Below are positions 36,001 to 47,090 of a DNA stretch of 64,000 nucleotides, piece after piece (position 1 is the first letter of the stretch; every line of letters begins with the position of its first letter). Source of the stretch: Nageia nagi. Its lineage: Eukaryota > Pinophyta. The DNA is taken from positions 92,628,001-92,692,000 of the forward strand of contig JBITNC010000001.1 of assembly GCA_050084985.1 (NCBI GenBank), written 5' to 3'. The notes beneath the pieces are model-generated. The model was not told the origin of the DNA. It saw only the letters and a list, made by a program, of their open reading frames with translations, and searched no databases. The translations under genes and the position numbers were made by a program.

Positions 36001-37180
36001 ATTTCAATTCTCCAACCTGAGTGGATAACTAAAGTAAGGGATGAATGGAGGAATCATGAGGAGGTGTGGACACTCATTCAAAAGCTATAGTAAGATCCTA
36101 GTGTTCTGATACATTCAATTAGAAAAAGGATTCTGTATATAAGGATCACTTATATTTATGTAAGAACTCCCAACTCAAACAAAAGGTTCTTTTGGAATTA
36201 CACACCCTCCTTTAGGAGGGCACTCAAGAGTTTTAAAAACTTATCATAAAGTTAAGAAGGAATTTTTTTGGGATGGCCTTAAATCTGATATCTAAAATTT
36301 TGTGGTAGAATGTTTGGTTTGCCAAACAAAATAAAGTTGAGACAATCAAGACCCCAGGTCTTTTACAACCATTACCCATCCCAAGTCAATGTTGGGAGGA
36401 AGTATCAATAGATTTTATCAAGGTCTACCCAAGTCTAAAGGAAAGAGTTTCATCATGGTGGTTTTGATAGACTTACCAAGTATGCACACTTTTGTGCACT
36501 ATCCCATCCCTTCAAAGCTAGTACAATTGCTACTACATTCATAGAGACAGTTCAAAAATTACATGGAAACCCAAAGATTATTGTAAGTGAAAAAGATCCC
36601 ATTTTCACTGGGAATTTTTAGATAAAATTATTTTCTTGTCTCGATACTAAATTGGCTCATAGCTCATCTTATCATCCTCAATTTGATGGGCAAACTGAGA
36701 TAGTGAACAAATGTTTGTAAGGATATCTTTGTTGCTTTGTATCTAATAAACAAACACAATGGGTCAAGTGGTTATCTTTGGTAGAATGGTGGTATAACAC
36801 TTCCTTCCATACCGTAGCAAAAATGACCCCATTTATGGTGCTTTATGGATATCATACACCATCTATAACATCATATCTAAGAGACAAACTAAAGGTTCAA
36901 GCAGTGGAAGATCACATCGAGCATCAACAACAAGTTCTCCAACTCTTAAAGGATAACCTGACCTTGGCATAGAATTGAATGAAATAACAAGCAGATCAAC
37001 ATCGTAGTGAGAGAAGTTTTGAAATGGGCAATTGCATGTTTTTACAGCTACAACCATACAAATAGATGTCCCTCAAGCAATCTAAGAAGGATAACAAACT
37101 ATCTCCCAAGTAATATGGGCCTTATAAGGTGTTGCAAAAGATTGTTAGTGTGGTATACAAATTGAAGCTTCTGGCTTCTT
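36001..37180 (+). pseudogene. pol: Integrase remnant of element E
   Basis: Pieces in order: HSRVLKTYHKVKKEFFWDGL and ECLVCQ (the HHCC zinc-binding part); SIDFIKVYPSLKGKSFIMVV-like core with catalytic Asp; IIVSEKDPIFTGNF, where the family has SD in place of SE, so the second catalytic Asp is Glu (codon 36589-36591). Then SSYHPQFDGQTEIVNKCL, with Glu of the DDE triad present, and the open piece 36778-36972 with WWYNTSFHTVAKMTPFMVLYG. A GPYKVLQKI stretch near 37120 is the GPY/F-like module. Many stops. Confidence 0.9.
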
Positions 37181-37289
37181 CATGAGTACACCTATTTTTT
37201 CATGTTCATGCTTAAAGAAGGTTATTAGTGACAAGATCCCAATTCAAACTACACTTCCAGAACTCAATGAGGAAGGGAAAATTATATTA

Positions 37290-37442
37290 GAGCTAGAAGT
37301 AATCACTAAATCAAGAATCTGTAAGCTAAGAAATCGATCAATTTTAGAGTATCTTATTAAGTGGAAGAACCTACCTGCTAAAGATTCCACATGGGAAGAT
37401 GAGAATTTTCTACAAAAGCATCCAAAACTACTCAAACATTGA
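37290..37442 (+). pseudogene. Chromodomain of element E
   Basis: At the C-terminus of pol: ILEYLIKWKNLPAKDSTWED then ENFLQKHPKL. Tyr, the two Trp and the W-E-D motif of a chromodomain are present. In chromoviruses this domain is thought to guide integration to methylated-histone chromatin. It lies in an open frame of 86 codons (37182-37442) and ends just before the polypurine tract. Confidence 0.92.
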
Positions 37443-37459
37443 GGACAATGTTTTTTTTT

Positions 37460-37474
37460 AGAAGGAGAGGGGCA
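37460..37474 (+). other. Polypurine tract of element E
   Basis: AGAAGGAGAGGGGCA directly before the right LTR start TGTTAGG. Confidence 0.85.
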
Positions 37475-37792
37475 TGTTAGGTCCCTATACTACTCATGTA
37501 GCCCATATATTATTATTATGTGTCCCATATAAGCCCACTATGGTTATTGTTATTCCCTTACATTATTATTGTTATGTTAGCTAGTGTCCTTTCATTGTAG
37601 TGGCAACCCTTGGACTCCTATATATACTAAGGAGGTATTATCATTTGGATTGTCTATTATTGTGTATTTGATATAATGTAAAGGAGGTTGCCCCCTTGAA
37701 GTGGCTTATTATTACTAATCTTATCTCTTATTCAAGGCATTGAGCTCTTTCTCTTGTGATTTTATGCTATTTTGGGAACTTGGTTCATAGAA
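37475..37792 (+). repeat. 3' LTR of element E (318 bp)
   Basis: TGTTAGGTCCC to TTCATAGAA. The end differs from the left LTR (AACA to GAA). Confidence 0.93.
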
Positions 37793-38263
37793 TTGATCAT
37801 GCTAGTAGTATCAAAGGGTGACCTCCTGTGGATCAAAGAAGTCTTGATCCCATTACATCTTTACCTTCTAATAGTTAAACTTGTAAAACCTCCTGTAGAT
37901 CTTCCACCAAATTCCTACTCTTTTTATTATGATGTATCTTTGATTTTTATGTTCATGCATATGGTTAAAAATGGGTATGGTTTTGAAAACCACACTAGGA
38001 TTCCCTTTACATATTTTAGCTTCAAGTAACATGACATTATGGAGATGAATGTTTTGAGATTTGCATATTGACTAGAGTTTGTGTTTTCTACAATTGGTTG
38101 GTCTAGGGCACCTTCTAATGATGGAAAAGATAATAATTTGAAGATTGAGATGTTTTTGTTCAATAGTTATGATACTAGTGGCCTAAGGGGTCTCAAAATT
38201 CAAATCCTACCAAAGCAGGTCCAAGCTAATAAAGGCATTTTCCATGTCCAACTTATGGGCTAA
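37793..38263 (+). pseudogene. Unrecognised coding-like stretch between E and C
   Basis: One plus-strand frame stays open from 37793 to 38263 apart from two stops. It includes LVKPPVDLPPNSYSFYYDVS, NGYGFENHTRIPFTYFSF and GWSRAPSNDGKDNNLKIEMF. The composition is protein-like and the stops are one change from CAA/CAG, but I recognise no family. A minus-strand frame over the same bases is also open, so the strand is not certain. Confidence 0.35.
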
Positions 38264-38572
38264 GTGATTTTCTTTTTATTTTTTTCATAAGTGAATTTGA
38301 ACCTTGAATTAGGCCTAGGTATAACATTATCACAAGGATTATAAATTTTTACCAAGCTTTCAAAGACATAAAAATAAGTACTCTCTTCCTTGGTATGACT
38401 ATCAGAAATATGAATGGTTTCAAATATTATCTTACCTTTAGCTTTCTCTACGTGAGATATAGACCTTGTTCTTCTCCTCAAGGGTGCCTAAAACTCTTCT
38501 TCTTTATTAAGGGCATATATCGAGGGTCTATCATATTTTCCTCATATGTCCTTTCCTTCATTGTCTAGTCCT
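38264..38572 (-). other. Coding-like fragment upstream of element C, minus strand
   Basis: The frame 38481-38260 (minus) reads TYFYVFESLVKIYNPCDNVI and FKFTYEKNKKK. It may be the end of the coding remnant that C split (38573-38706 and 51741-52676), but in a different frame. Confidence 0.3.
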
Positions 38573-38706
38573 TTAAATCTTCCCTAGTGATAGGATTATT
38601 CTCAACATTATCCCTTCTCTACATTTTAAATCGAATGGGGCTTCTTCATTCTCCTCCTCTGCTTCATCTAGATTTGGTGCTTGCATGTCCTATGTACTCC
38701 TGTTAG
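38573..38706 (-). pseudogene. Left part of coding remnant split by element C
   Basis: Minus strand. Continues the frame that is broken off at 51741 on the other side of element C: after the target site it reads DMQAPNLDEAEEENEEAPFD and ends at a stop at 38573-38575. The frame is kept across the insertion if one copy of GTTAG is removed. Family unknown; see 51741-52676. Confidence 0.4.
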
Positions 38707-40612
38707 TGTGTACATCAAAATATGAACCTAAAATGCAATTTAGACAGATGAATCATTCAACATAACTATCATGAACATACTCAATAATACACATCAATAA
38801 TAATAATGATACTATATTCTAAAGTATTTGAATACAAAAAGCGAGCTTTTATTGATCTATTGTAATCAGTATTGACAGCGATTGCTGTGAATCGATAACA
38901 ATCAATGCGAGTGGATGGACAGCGGTCAATCTTTATTATCTATCTGGTGAATTGCCATCAACTAATCTTTGAGTCATCACCAATCAGCTCTGTATGCACT
39001 GGAGTAATCTTCATAGAGTTTTGAAGTGTTTTTGTCTATTCCTTGTTGTTCTCTTCCGTGTTTACTTCTGTCGTTCTTTTTCTGTATTGACCCTGTACAT
39101 AGAAAATGAACAACACCTCAAAAGCATACCTGCTCACACATAGTAATCAGCAAAATGAATAACATTATATGGAAATATACTTGAGAGGAGATTTACTATT
39201 GATTAAGCTTACAATATTTTGCTAATAATCTCCTGATTTGATTTCGGTAGAGCTTTGCTACAGTAAAACTAGGTCCCTTTGTTCACATACAGAACTTGTA
39301 TTTATAAGCTCAATAGTTTGTTATTAATTTGTTTGCCATCACAAGATTCCAGGTAACCTCTCAAACTAAATTTTGAGGTGTTGTTATCTTCCATCTATAT
39401 CCATGATTACAAATTATACGTATAGGCTATTCTAGGCTTAGATTTGTTTGTTGTTTAACTGTTCATGGATCGTCACCAATTTTGTAGCGATTATATATTA
39501 ACATTAAAATGGTCGTTCTATGGTCATTTTTTAATGACAAGGATCGTAAGACCACTTATTTTATATATGTTCGAAAATATTGATCCAATAATATAATTTT
39601 AAATCCTTTATTGAAGCCCCGATGTACTTTTCTTGCAATCATGAGTTTATTTTAAGATCCCTGGGAGTTTTTCTAGAGCAAACAAAACAAGCCGGAGTCA
39701 GTAGTAAAAGCATTCCGGAATGAAATGATGACATCATAGAGGATAGGATAGTCACGTTTTGGTAAAAACTAGGTTCTGAAGATGATGAGATCAGCAAGGG
39801 GTGAGTAAATAGCTGGGGCCGGTGAGTAAAAGCATTTTGGAAGGAAATGATAAAGCTTAGTTGTGGAAAAACCTGGGTTCTAGAAGTGATGACATCATCA
39901 AGGAGCGATCAAATAGCTGGAACTAGTAAGTATAACATTCCGGAAATATGACGATGATGTCACAAGGAGAATGAAGTTCACATTTTTGAATGAAACTAGG
40001 TCCCAGAAGTGATGATGTCATCAGGGAGTGATCAAATAGCCAGAACTAGTAAGTATAACATTCCGAAAATATGATGATGACATCACGGGGAGAACAATGT
40101 TCACAGTTTTGAATGAAACTGGGTCCGGAAGTGATGACATCATTAAGGAGTGATCAAATAGTCAGAACCGGTAAGTATAACATTTTAGAAGTATGATGAT
40201 GATGTCAAGGGGAGAATGAAGTTCACATTTTTGAATGAAATCAGGTCCCAGAAGTGATGACATCATCAGGGAGTGATCAAATAACTGGAACCAGTAAGTA
40301 TAACATTTCGAAAGTATGACGATGACATCACGAGGAGAACGATGTTCACAGTTTTGAATGAAACTGGGTCTTAGAAGTGATGACATCATTAGGGAGTGAT
40401 CAAATAGCCAGAATCGGTAAGTATAACATTCCGAAAGTATGACAATGATGTCGACAATTGTTCTTGATTTACTTTTGGTTAAGATTGTTCACGGTGCATA
40501 TGTTACACAATCTTAATCAACAATTATTTTAATGTGATATATATTAGAAGAAATACTTGTTTTATTTATTTATTTATTAAATTAAAGATAGGGTTTATTT
40601 TGAGTGTCTACA
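38707..40612 (-). repeat. 3' LTR of element C (1906 bp)
   Basis: Plus-strand ends TGTGTACATC and GTGTCTACA. Near-identical to 49829-51735. In the first ~300 bp I count roughly a dozen differences, nearly all transitions, many at former CpG. A TATA word (TTATAAATACAAG on the minus strand) lies near 39296-39309. Short minus-strand frames in the LTR are translations of the 123-bp repeats, not genes. Confidence 0.97.
39888..40500. repeat. 123-bp tandem repeats in the 3' LTR of C
   Basis: Five good copies start at 39888, 40011, 40133, 40256 and 40379 (GATGACATCATCAGGGAGTG type), preceded by two diverged ones from about 39700. Each unit carries ATGACGATGACATCAC and GTTCACA.TTTTGAATGAAA. Confidence 0.95.
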
Positions 40613-40631
40613 TTTTGCCCCTTTTTGAATT
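40613..40631 (-). other. Polypurine tract of element C
   Basis: AATTCAAAAAGGGGCAAAA on the minus strand, ending at the LTR start TGTAGACACTC; matches the tract of element A. Confidence 0.9.
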
Positions 40632-41979
40632 ATCAACCGAAGATGAGGTTGATAGTATCAAAAAATGTAGAATGAGAAGCTTTGTTGTTTGATTATATGT
40701 TGCTACTTTTTTATGATATAAGTTTTTGACTCAATTTCTTAGATGAATCAACATTTTGATTTATCAAATTATGATAAAATGTGTTTCCATTTAACATTTG
40801 ATATAATTTTGAAAACAAATTTGAATATACTTCAGAAGTGACTATTTTCGGTATGACAATGTGTTGAGCTTGTGTGACAGTTGCATGACATTTCTATTAT
40901 GTCGTTTTGCATGTCTAAGCGCACATTTACTGTATAAGTCCTCTTTAGTATATGAGTTTAATGGTGTTGTCCTTTGTCCCGACAACGGGGTTTCAAGATG
41001 ATCTCCTGTAACAATGATACATCACATTTTATCTCCTTTGATATTTGTAAATGTTAATGATATTTTTAAGAAATATCATCAAAATCTTTTTTTTTGTATA
41101 AAGCTTAAGATCTTTTAGTAGGATATAATTATAGCTTCTTTGAATCAAAACTTATTATTTATATATATATTTCATCATCTGGTGTTGTCATGAGGATATT
41201 CCTTGCCATGACTAAATATGATTTTTTAACTTTTGCAATTGAAATATTTTGAACATACATTGGTTGTACACCAAATAGGTACTAAAGGCTTATTTCCATA
41301 TATCCTTACATGGGTGTCTTATGTTTACCCTGAGGAAATGTATGGAGCTGAGTCAAGTATATGACATGAAGTCCCCTTTGTGTGCACTGATTTGAATTTT
41401 GATTATTATGTTATTACTCTAGAAGAATAGGTTTTACAAAAATCATTGGAATCATGCTTTTTGATGACTAGGGTTTCTTGAATACTTATAACAATAAGTG
41501 ATGACTAAACATGCATAACATGACATATGATTTGAACTAGGAAGTTCATGATTCATTGTAAGATCATAAACAATCAATGGTGTTTGTCCTATCAAGGATT
41601 CATGATGAAATTGTTTATGATTGAGTTTGCATGTTTATTTGATTATCTTCTTCATGTTTTGACTTATTCCCATGAGTACATATCTGTGATGTATGAATAT
41701 GATGAATGGTTGACACTTGTGTGTAATCACCTATGATTTTTTCATAAACATAAATTCATATGTGATACATGATTTTCATCTTGCATTGTTGTCATGAATG
41801 CATTTAGTATAGAATGGATTGCTCAATGTTCCACTCATGTTTTTATAAATATTGTAACATATCGATAATGATGAGATGTTTTATTGTTGTATATGCTTGG
41901 TGTTTCTTTCATGATTACCTCCCTTTTACCTAGTTTGTAGGACATTTTTGTTATTTATTTATTTTTTTTGAATGCAAAC

Positions 41980-41982
<3 letters not shown>

Positions 41983-42037
<55 letters not shown>
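41983..42037. repeat. (TA)n microsatellite
   Basis: An uninterrupted TA run of about 54 bp, flanked by T-rich sequence. Confidence 0.97.
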
Positions 42038-42040
<3 letters not shown>

Positions 42041-43259
42041 TTAATTTTTTTTTTTATGATAATAATGATGTGATGAGCAAACATAGTCATGTATCTTAAG
42101 AAGATACAAACAAACTAATAGAACTACACAAATACCACTAGACTCATAAGTAGGTGATAATATACTTGAGGTTGGTAAGTGGTTAAGTCAAGACTCATAC
42201 ACTTGAGTTTATCAACTTATGTATGAATATTTTAAATCTTGATTTTTGTTGATTGATGGTAGAGACAAATGATTTGCTTTGGCTCATGGACAATCATAGT
42301 TGCCCCAAATTATGATCAAACATAAACTTTTTAAATTTTCGCAATCAAAGTATTTTGAAAATAAGTTCTACATTTTACTAAGTACTCATGATTGTCTACA
42401 AAATGCTATTTCATGGAACACTGTATTCCATAGGCTCTATGCCATTAGCATGTATGTGACGTGGAGTCCTTTCAAAGTAGATAACATTTTAATGTTTGAT
42501 AATTCTACTATTTGCCCCAGCAGAATGGGTTCCATTATCATTTCTTGCAAAAATCATTAGAAACATGTTTTTCCATGATTGAGGTTTTTTTGTTGAACAA
42601 GACTTGAAAATAAGACAAATGCATTCTACCTCATTTATCAAGATGGTGATACAAAATCAAGTTTGCTACAAAGATCGACATAATGATAGATGATATATAT
42701 TATGTATTTTGTTATTCATTCTTAAGAAATTTAAGAGCATGATTATTAAATTTTAATCATGAACTTACTTTGATGTGCTACACATTGATGGTGCATCTCT
42801 AAGTTCGAATAAGTACTTCGATTATTGTTATTACTTTTATTGTTATTTCAATCATCGATGTTGATTTTGATTTTTTTTTTTTATATATTTTTATTGATTT
42901 TATATCGATATACCTAATCAAGTACTTATGATGAATAAAATAACCGTAATTACCCCATCAACAGACTTTAGGATGGAACTGTTTATAATTGGATATCATC
43001 AAAGATTCATGATAAGGAATATGACGATAACAATTATCCCATCAAAGACTTATGGGATTATTATTGTATTTTTATTTTTTAAATGTTGATTTTGATATTA
43101 TTAAATATCTTCAAATTTAAGGATAATGATTTGAAAAATTGCAGTATTAGATTGTATCATTTACCAGATTTGGTTACTAATACTTTTTATTTTATGATAA
43201 CATGTATCAGGGATATGGAACAAGATGTAACACACATTCAATTTATGAGTGGATGATAA

Positions 43260-43640
43260 TGAATGGAAAGGGGAGAAGAACATCGACTTCCAATTCAAAG
43301 GGAAGAGCAATTTCTTACTCTCGATCCCAAGGAATGATGGAAGCTTTTTAACGATGTTCTAAGGGGTTGAAATGGATGGGATATGATAGGAAAAGAACAT
43401 TGACTTCCAATTCAATGGGAAGAATAATTTCTTATTCTTGATCCCAAAGAATAATGGAAGCTATAAAATTTAACAATGTTCTAGGGTTGACTTTTATCAA
43501 TCTACTAAGGGCAATTTCTTGCTTAAACTTGTAGATAAGAATAGAAGCAAAAGGTTTTAACAACAACAATGTTGACTCCCATATTAATGGGGAGAGCAAT
43601 TACTCGCTCTTTTTCTCAAATAATATGGAAGCACCTCAAA
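43260..43640. repeat. ~117-bp imperfect tandem repeat in C
   Basis: Two clear copies with GACTTCCAATTCAA.GGGAAGA and TTCTTA.TCT.GATCCCAA (near 43281 and 43398) and a third, diverged one near 43570. Confidence 0.75.
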
Positions 43641-43994
43641 TTTAACAATCAGTAAAGATGGATTAGGAAATATATGGATGTTGGATAATAAAATATGAAA
43701 GTTGGTATAGTATAATGTACATGGGAGGATGGTGGATGTTAATATGAAAATAGTATAACAAATGAATGGACATATGATGTATTAAGTATTTAGAGAGATA
43801 AACTAATCAACTCATCAAGGCATTGATAAATATAAGTGTAATATTAATTACTATGTAATAATAAATAGTATGAGATGGAGGCATGGGATGATGAAGAAAT
43901 GTAATGATCATAATATTCAAGTTGACCATATTGACCAATCACCATTAGATTTTTTCTTCTTTAGATGATATAAAACAAAGTCATGATGTTCTCA

Positions 43995-44330
43995 AAATTA
44001 TCATAGACTCGTGTGTGTGCAATGATGTTTATTTCCATCTCTAGACAATCTCAAACTAAATGTCACAAGAGCATAAAATATATAAACTAGTTCATCCATA
44101 TGAAACGTACAGAGTTCCATAGAAAAGAAGGTCACTAACCAATATGGACATATTGCCACTTGTAAGGTATGCCCCATTGCCAGACAGGCGCCCATAGCCC
44201 CAATGAGGATTAATCCCTCGATCCTGCTACAACCTTGCTCTACTGCCAGTCAGGAGTCCATAGCCTTGGTAGAGGATATTGTAATCACCCAAGAATCATT
44301 GATATGATGTAGTAAATTTTTTTATTTTTT
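43995..44330 (-). other. Block shared with element A (conserved 3' segment, possible small ORF)
   Basis: Minus strand, aligns with 5590-5875 of element A. The 64-codon frame 44195-44001 includes CTFHMDELVYIFYALVTFSL and RDGNKHHCTH, and the A copy keeps most of these residues (FH.DEL.YIFYA, R.GN.HHCTH). It lies 0.75 kb after the protease in C and about 1.1 kb after it in A. Function unknown; not RT, RNase H or integrase by any motif I can see. Confidence 0.6.
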
Positions 44331-45077
44331 TTTTTTATATCAAATGATTCTTGGGTTCGAGATGAAGCGGATAATAGGATGAACATGTAATACTTTCGCT
44401 CAAAATCATGCTCTTGTAACGCCTCATTCTTGACTGTTTTAAGATTATTTAAATGTGAAGATGTGTATGAGTCCGTAATAACCTTAAGTGTATCATAATC
44501 ATGTTTTTTTATCATCCAAAGTTTCAAAAATTTCATGATGAAGGTTAGTAAAGTCAATAAGAATATTAATTTCATAAACTATTTCTTTTACAATAAGTAT
44601 TAAACATATTTGTATAATGGTATGGAAGTGATCATGGATAATGTATAGTATATATGCCTTGATGAATTGTTAGAATATAATCTGATACTCAAATATTCTA
44701 ACATAATGGGGGATGAATATGAGGTGGAAAAAGGGGAAGACATGGAAATGCAATAAACATATTATAACCTATTTCAAAATCGGATATGATTATTTTAGTT
44801 TTTAATCATATTTTGATGTTTGTGTGATTTCTAAATCATGTTTTGATGATTTTTTTTTTTTTTTTGGAGGGCAATTGCCCCAATGTGATCTATGTAAAAC
44901 ATGAGGAGATCAAAAGTAAGATGGGGGATGACTGCCCTAATGTGAACGATGTGAAGGAGATTGAATGTCCTTATGCAAATAACATAATTCATCATTGTTT
45001 AATTGTGTGGAATGTATGTATGTATTTTGTAGATGATGTAAATTGTTATCTATCAATAAAGGTATATCTACTTCAAA
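44331..45077. other. Non-coding gap between protease and the conserved block
   Basis: No coding recognised. A plus-strand frame at 44843-45133 contains an imperfect repeat (CPNV.YVK / CPNVNDVK) but no known motif. Confidence 0.4.
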
Positions 45078-47021
45078 TCATCTATCCTCCATCAAATAAT
45101 GAAGGGCATGATTTAATTGGTGGCAATGTTTAGTATTATGCCCCAAGTGGTGATGATAAACCTGATGTCCATACTTATCATATTTTATTGACTTAGGCTT
45201 TAGGTTTTCATTCATTATACGATCTACTACCCTCTTAGGTTGTTTTGATGATTGCATTCCATTGATGTGATCATCTTTGGATTTTAATTTCCATCTCATA
45301 TCTTTATGATTATGCACTTGCCTAGCAAAGATGGGTGATGATTTCTCCTTTGAATTTTGCATAGGAGGTTTCATTTTTGATGATTTTGTAATATTATAAT
45401 GTGAGTATGGATTTTCATCTCTTTGTACACAATGGAGTACTCCCTCATGAATGTATTTTATACAACCATGAAATGTAGATGGGACATATTCCATTTCTTG
45501 AATCCATGGTCTACCTAAAAGAATATTATATTGTTCAATGTTCCCTTCAATGATATATAATGATGTTTGTATTGTCTTACATCCAATGGTGATGGGTAAC
45601 ACTATTGACCCTATTGTTGAACATAAGGCATTATTAAATGCTTTTATTTGTAATGATGGTAAAGCAATATGAGAGAAAGGAAGATTCAATTTGTGATATG
45701 CCAATGTAGATATGATATTGACATCTGACCCTTCATCTATTAATATCCTCTTAACAATTCTACCATTTACTTTATCAATGACATGGAGAGGTGGATCTAA
45801 CCCTTGAGGTCCCTTGTTTGGTTGTCTCTCATGGTCATAAAAAGAAATTATAGGCTGATGTATCAATGGAGGAACTTGCATTTTGGATTTTTGATTATAT
45901 GATATATCAATTTGTTTTTCTTGTATGTTTTGAGTTTCAGTATCAACTCCAACTATTCCTATAATAGGTTGATTACTTGGATTCCAAGTGGGTGTCACTT
46001 GACTGTAATTAGGTACCAAAGATACTATATTTACTTGATATGAAAGAAGTGATTCTTGATAGTTTTCTAAATTTTGATTTGAAAAATAAGTATGGTCTTC
46101 AACTTCCAAGTTATTATCTTTGATTGAATTTTGAGTTCTATTTCTCAATGCTAGACACTTTTTCGTCCTATGACCTCTTTGATGGTGATAATTACAATAC
46201 TTATTTTTGTTATATTTTTCTTTCCTTGTAATTTTTATTTCACCATATTCAATTTTGACCTTCTCAATTATAACTGCTTGAGCAATAGCTTCTTCGAGAG
46301 TATTATATTGTTGGATTTGTAATATACTAGCTATAGGCCTTAAACAATTTTGACTGAATAATTTAACTAACTCCTCCTGAGGTAAGGTATAGGGCATGCC
46401 ATAGAGTATATCCTTCCATCGTGAAACAAAGTCAACAATTAATTCATTCTGAGATTGTTTTAGTTCTACAAGATCCATAATAGAAGATTCCTCTTTGATA
46501 TAAATCCTAAAATGTTGTAAGAACAAGTTTGCCAATTGAGGAAATGAATAAATACTATGTCGTGGTAAATTATTATACCATTCCAAGGCTTGGGCTACAA
46601 GCATCGTGGGGAACAAACGTAGCATCAAGTCCTTATCATTATAAATTAGGTAATTTGAAAACTTAAACCACCTTAAATGTTCCTTAGGATCCTTATTTCC
46701 TATAAAAGAAATTATCTTAGGCATTTCAAAGTTGTAAGGTAATTTCTTCTTAGGGACACTTGGATGGATGGGTTCATTGCAAATATTATCATATGTCAAT
46801 ATCTTGAACCCTGATATGTTCATTTCTTTATTCATGAAATCCTTCATGAAATCTTCTAATTCTTTATCTATCCAACTACCCTGAGGATGTTTTTGGTATC
46901 TTCTATGATTGGTGTTTCTTTTTGACTTCAGGTTTGAATTATAAGATTCATCATCAGAAAGAGATCTTGACAATAATGATGAAAATGATGGAATATTAGA
47001 AGGTAAATGATACCCTTGCAT
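45078..47021 (-). CDS. gag: gag core, zinc knuckle and aspartic protease of element C (647 codons, open)
   Basis: An intact open frame. The Retrotrans_gag core is at about residues 110-250, with HLRWFKFSNYL, EWYNNLPRHSI, LANLFLQHFRI and FVSRWKDILYGMP. The knuckle is C276-X2-H279-X4-H284-X4-C289, the Tat/Ogre-type variant. The pepsin-like aspartic protease (about 410-510) has the active site LIDEGSD (Asp429, Gly431) and ends with LLGRPWI. A second knuckle-like motif near the C-terminus, with His623, His628 and Cys633, has Gln620 in place of the first Cys. In-frame with the upstream frame (47091-48419) apart from one TGA at 47091-47093, probably from CGA. The frame stops without entering RT. 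Relatives: element A gag (same strand logic, opposite orientation). Openness over 1.9 kb in a genome where every other gag here is broken suggests a young copy. Confidence 0.9.
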   Translation of the reverse strand: MQGYHLPSNIPSFSSLLSRSLSDDESYNSNLKSKRNTNHRRYQKHPQGSWIDKELEDFMKDFMNKEMNISGFKILTYDNICNEPIHPSVPKKKLPYNFEMPKIISFIGNKDPKEHLRWFKFSNYLIYNDKDLMLRLFPTMLVAQALEWYNNLPRHSIYSFPQLANLFLQHFRIYIKEESSIMDLVELKQSQNELIVDFVSRWKDILYGMPYTLPQEELVKLFSQNCLRPIASILQIQQYNTLEEAIAQAVIIEKVKIEYGEIKITRKEKYNKNKYCNYHHQRGHRTKKCLALRNRTQNSIKDNNLEVEDHTYFSNQNLENYQESLLSYQVNIVSLVPNYSQVTPTWNPSNQPIIGIVGVDTETQNIQEKQIDISYNQKSKMQVPPLIHQPIISFYDHERQPNKGPQGLDPPLHVIDKVNGRIVKRILIDEGSDVNIISTLAYHKLNLPFSHIALPSLQIKAFNNALCSTIGSIVLPITIGCKTIQTSLYIIEGNIEQYNILLGRPWIQEMEYVPSTFHGCIKYIHEGVLHCVQRDENPYSHYNITKSSKMKPPMQNSKEKSSPIFARQVHNHKDMRWKLKSKDDHINGMQSSKQPKRVVDRIMNENLKPKSIKYDKYGHQVYHHHLGHNTKHCHQLNHALHYLMEDR

Positions 47022-47090
47022 TGGATTTCTAAGAGTTGTAGATGGTTGTACTTTATTTTGTTGAGACTTCTCATGAAGTAACCAACTATC

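Larger units (their letters stand above)
31339..37792 (+). mobile_element. Element E: decayed Ty3/gypsy chromovirus
   Basis: LTRs of 317-318 bp flank, in order, a primer site for initiator tRNA-Met, gag with knuckle, aspartic protease, RT, RNase H, integrase and a C-terminal chromodomain, then a polypurine tract. Domain order and chromodomain place it among chromoviruses. Many stops and frameshifts break it. The flanks (TGTAA left, TTGAT right) show no matching target duplication. Confidence 0.95.
40632..43990. other. Non-coding 3' region of element C with an internal duplication
   Basis: No pol motif found in any frame. Segments near 41200-41480 and 42290-42580 resemble each other (AACTTTTGCAATTGAAATATTTTG versus TTTTCGCAATCAAAGTATTTTG; AAAAATCATTGGAATCATG versus AAAAATCATTAGAAACATG), about 1.1 kb apart. 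Otherwise AT-rich. Confidence 0.6.

Noticed and set aside
31338-37797. Target-site duplication for element E
   Set aside because: TGTAA and TTGAT do not match; none claimed.
40162-40389. 75-codon minus-strand frames in both LTRs of C (also 51039-51266)
   Set aside because: They are translations of the 123-bp tandem repeats; the two copies differ in many residues and no start or function is supported.
39700-40500. Regularly spaced repeats as a CRISPR-like array
   Set aside because: Units are contiguous 123-bp tandem copies without unique spacers, inside a plant LTR, and repeated in the partner LTR.
44843-45133. 96-codon plus-strand frame with CPNV repeats
   Set aside because: AT-rich start with a poly-T tract, overlaps the end of the gag-protease frame, no homologue in element A that I can see.
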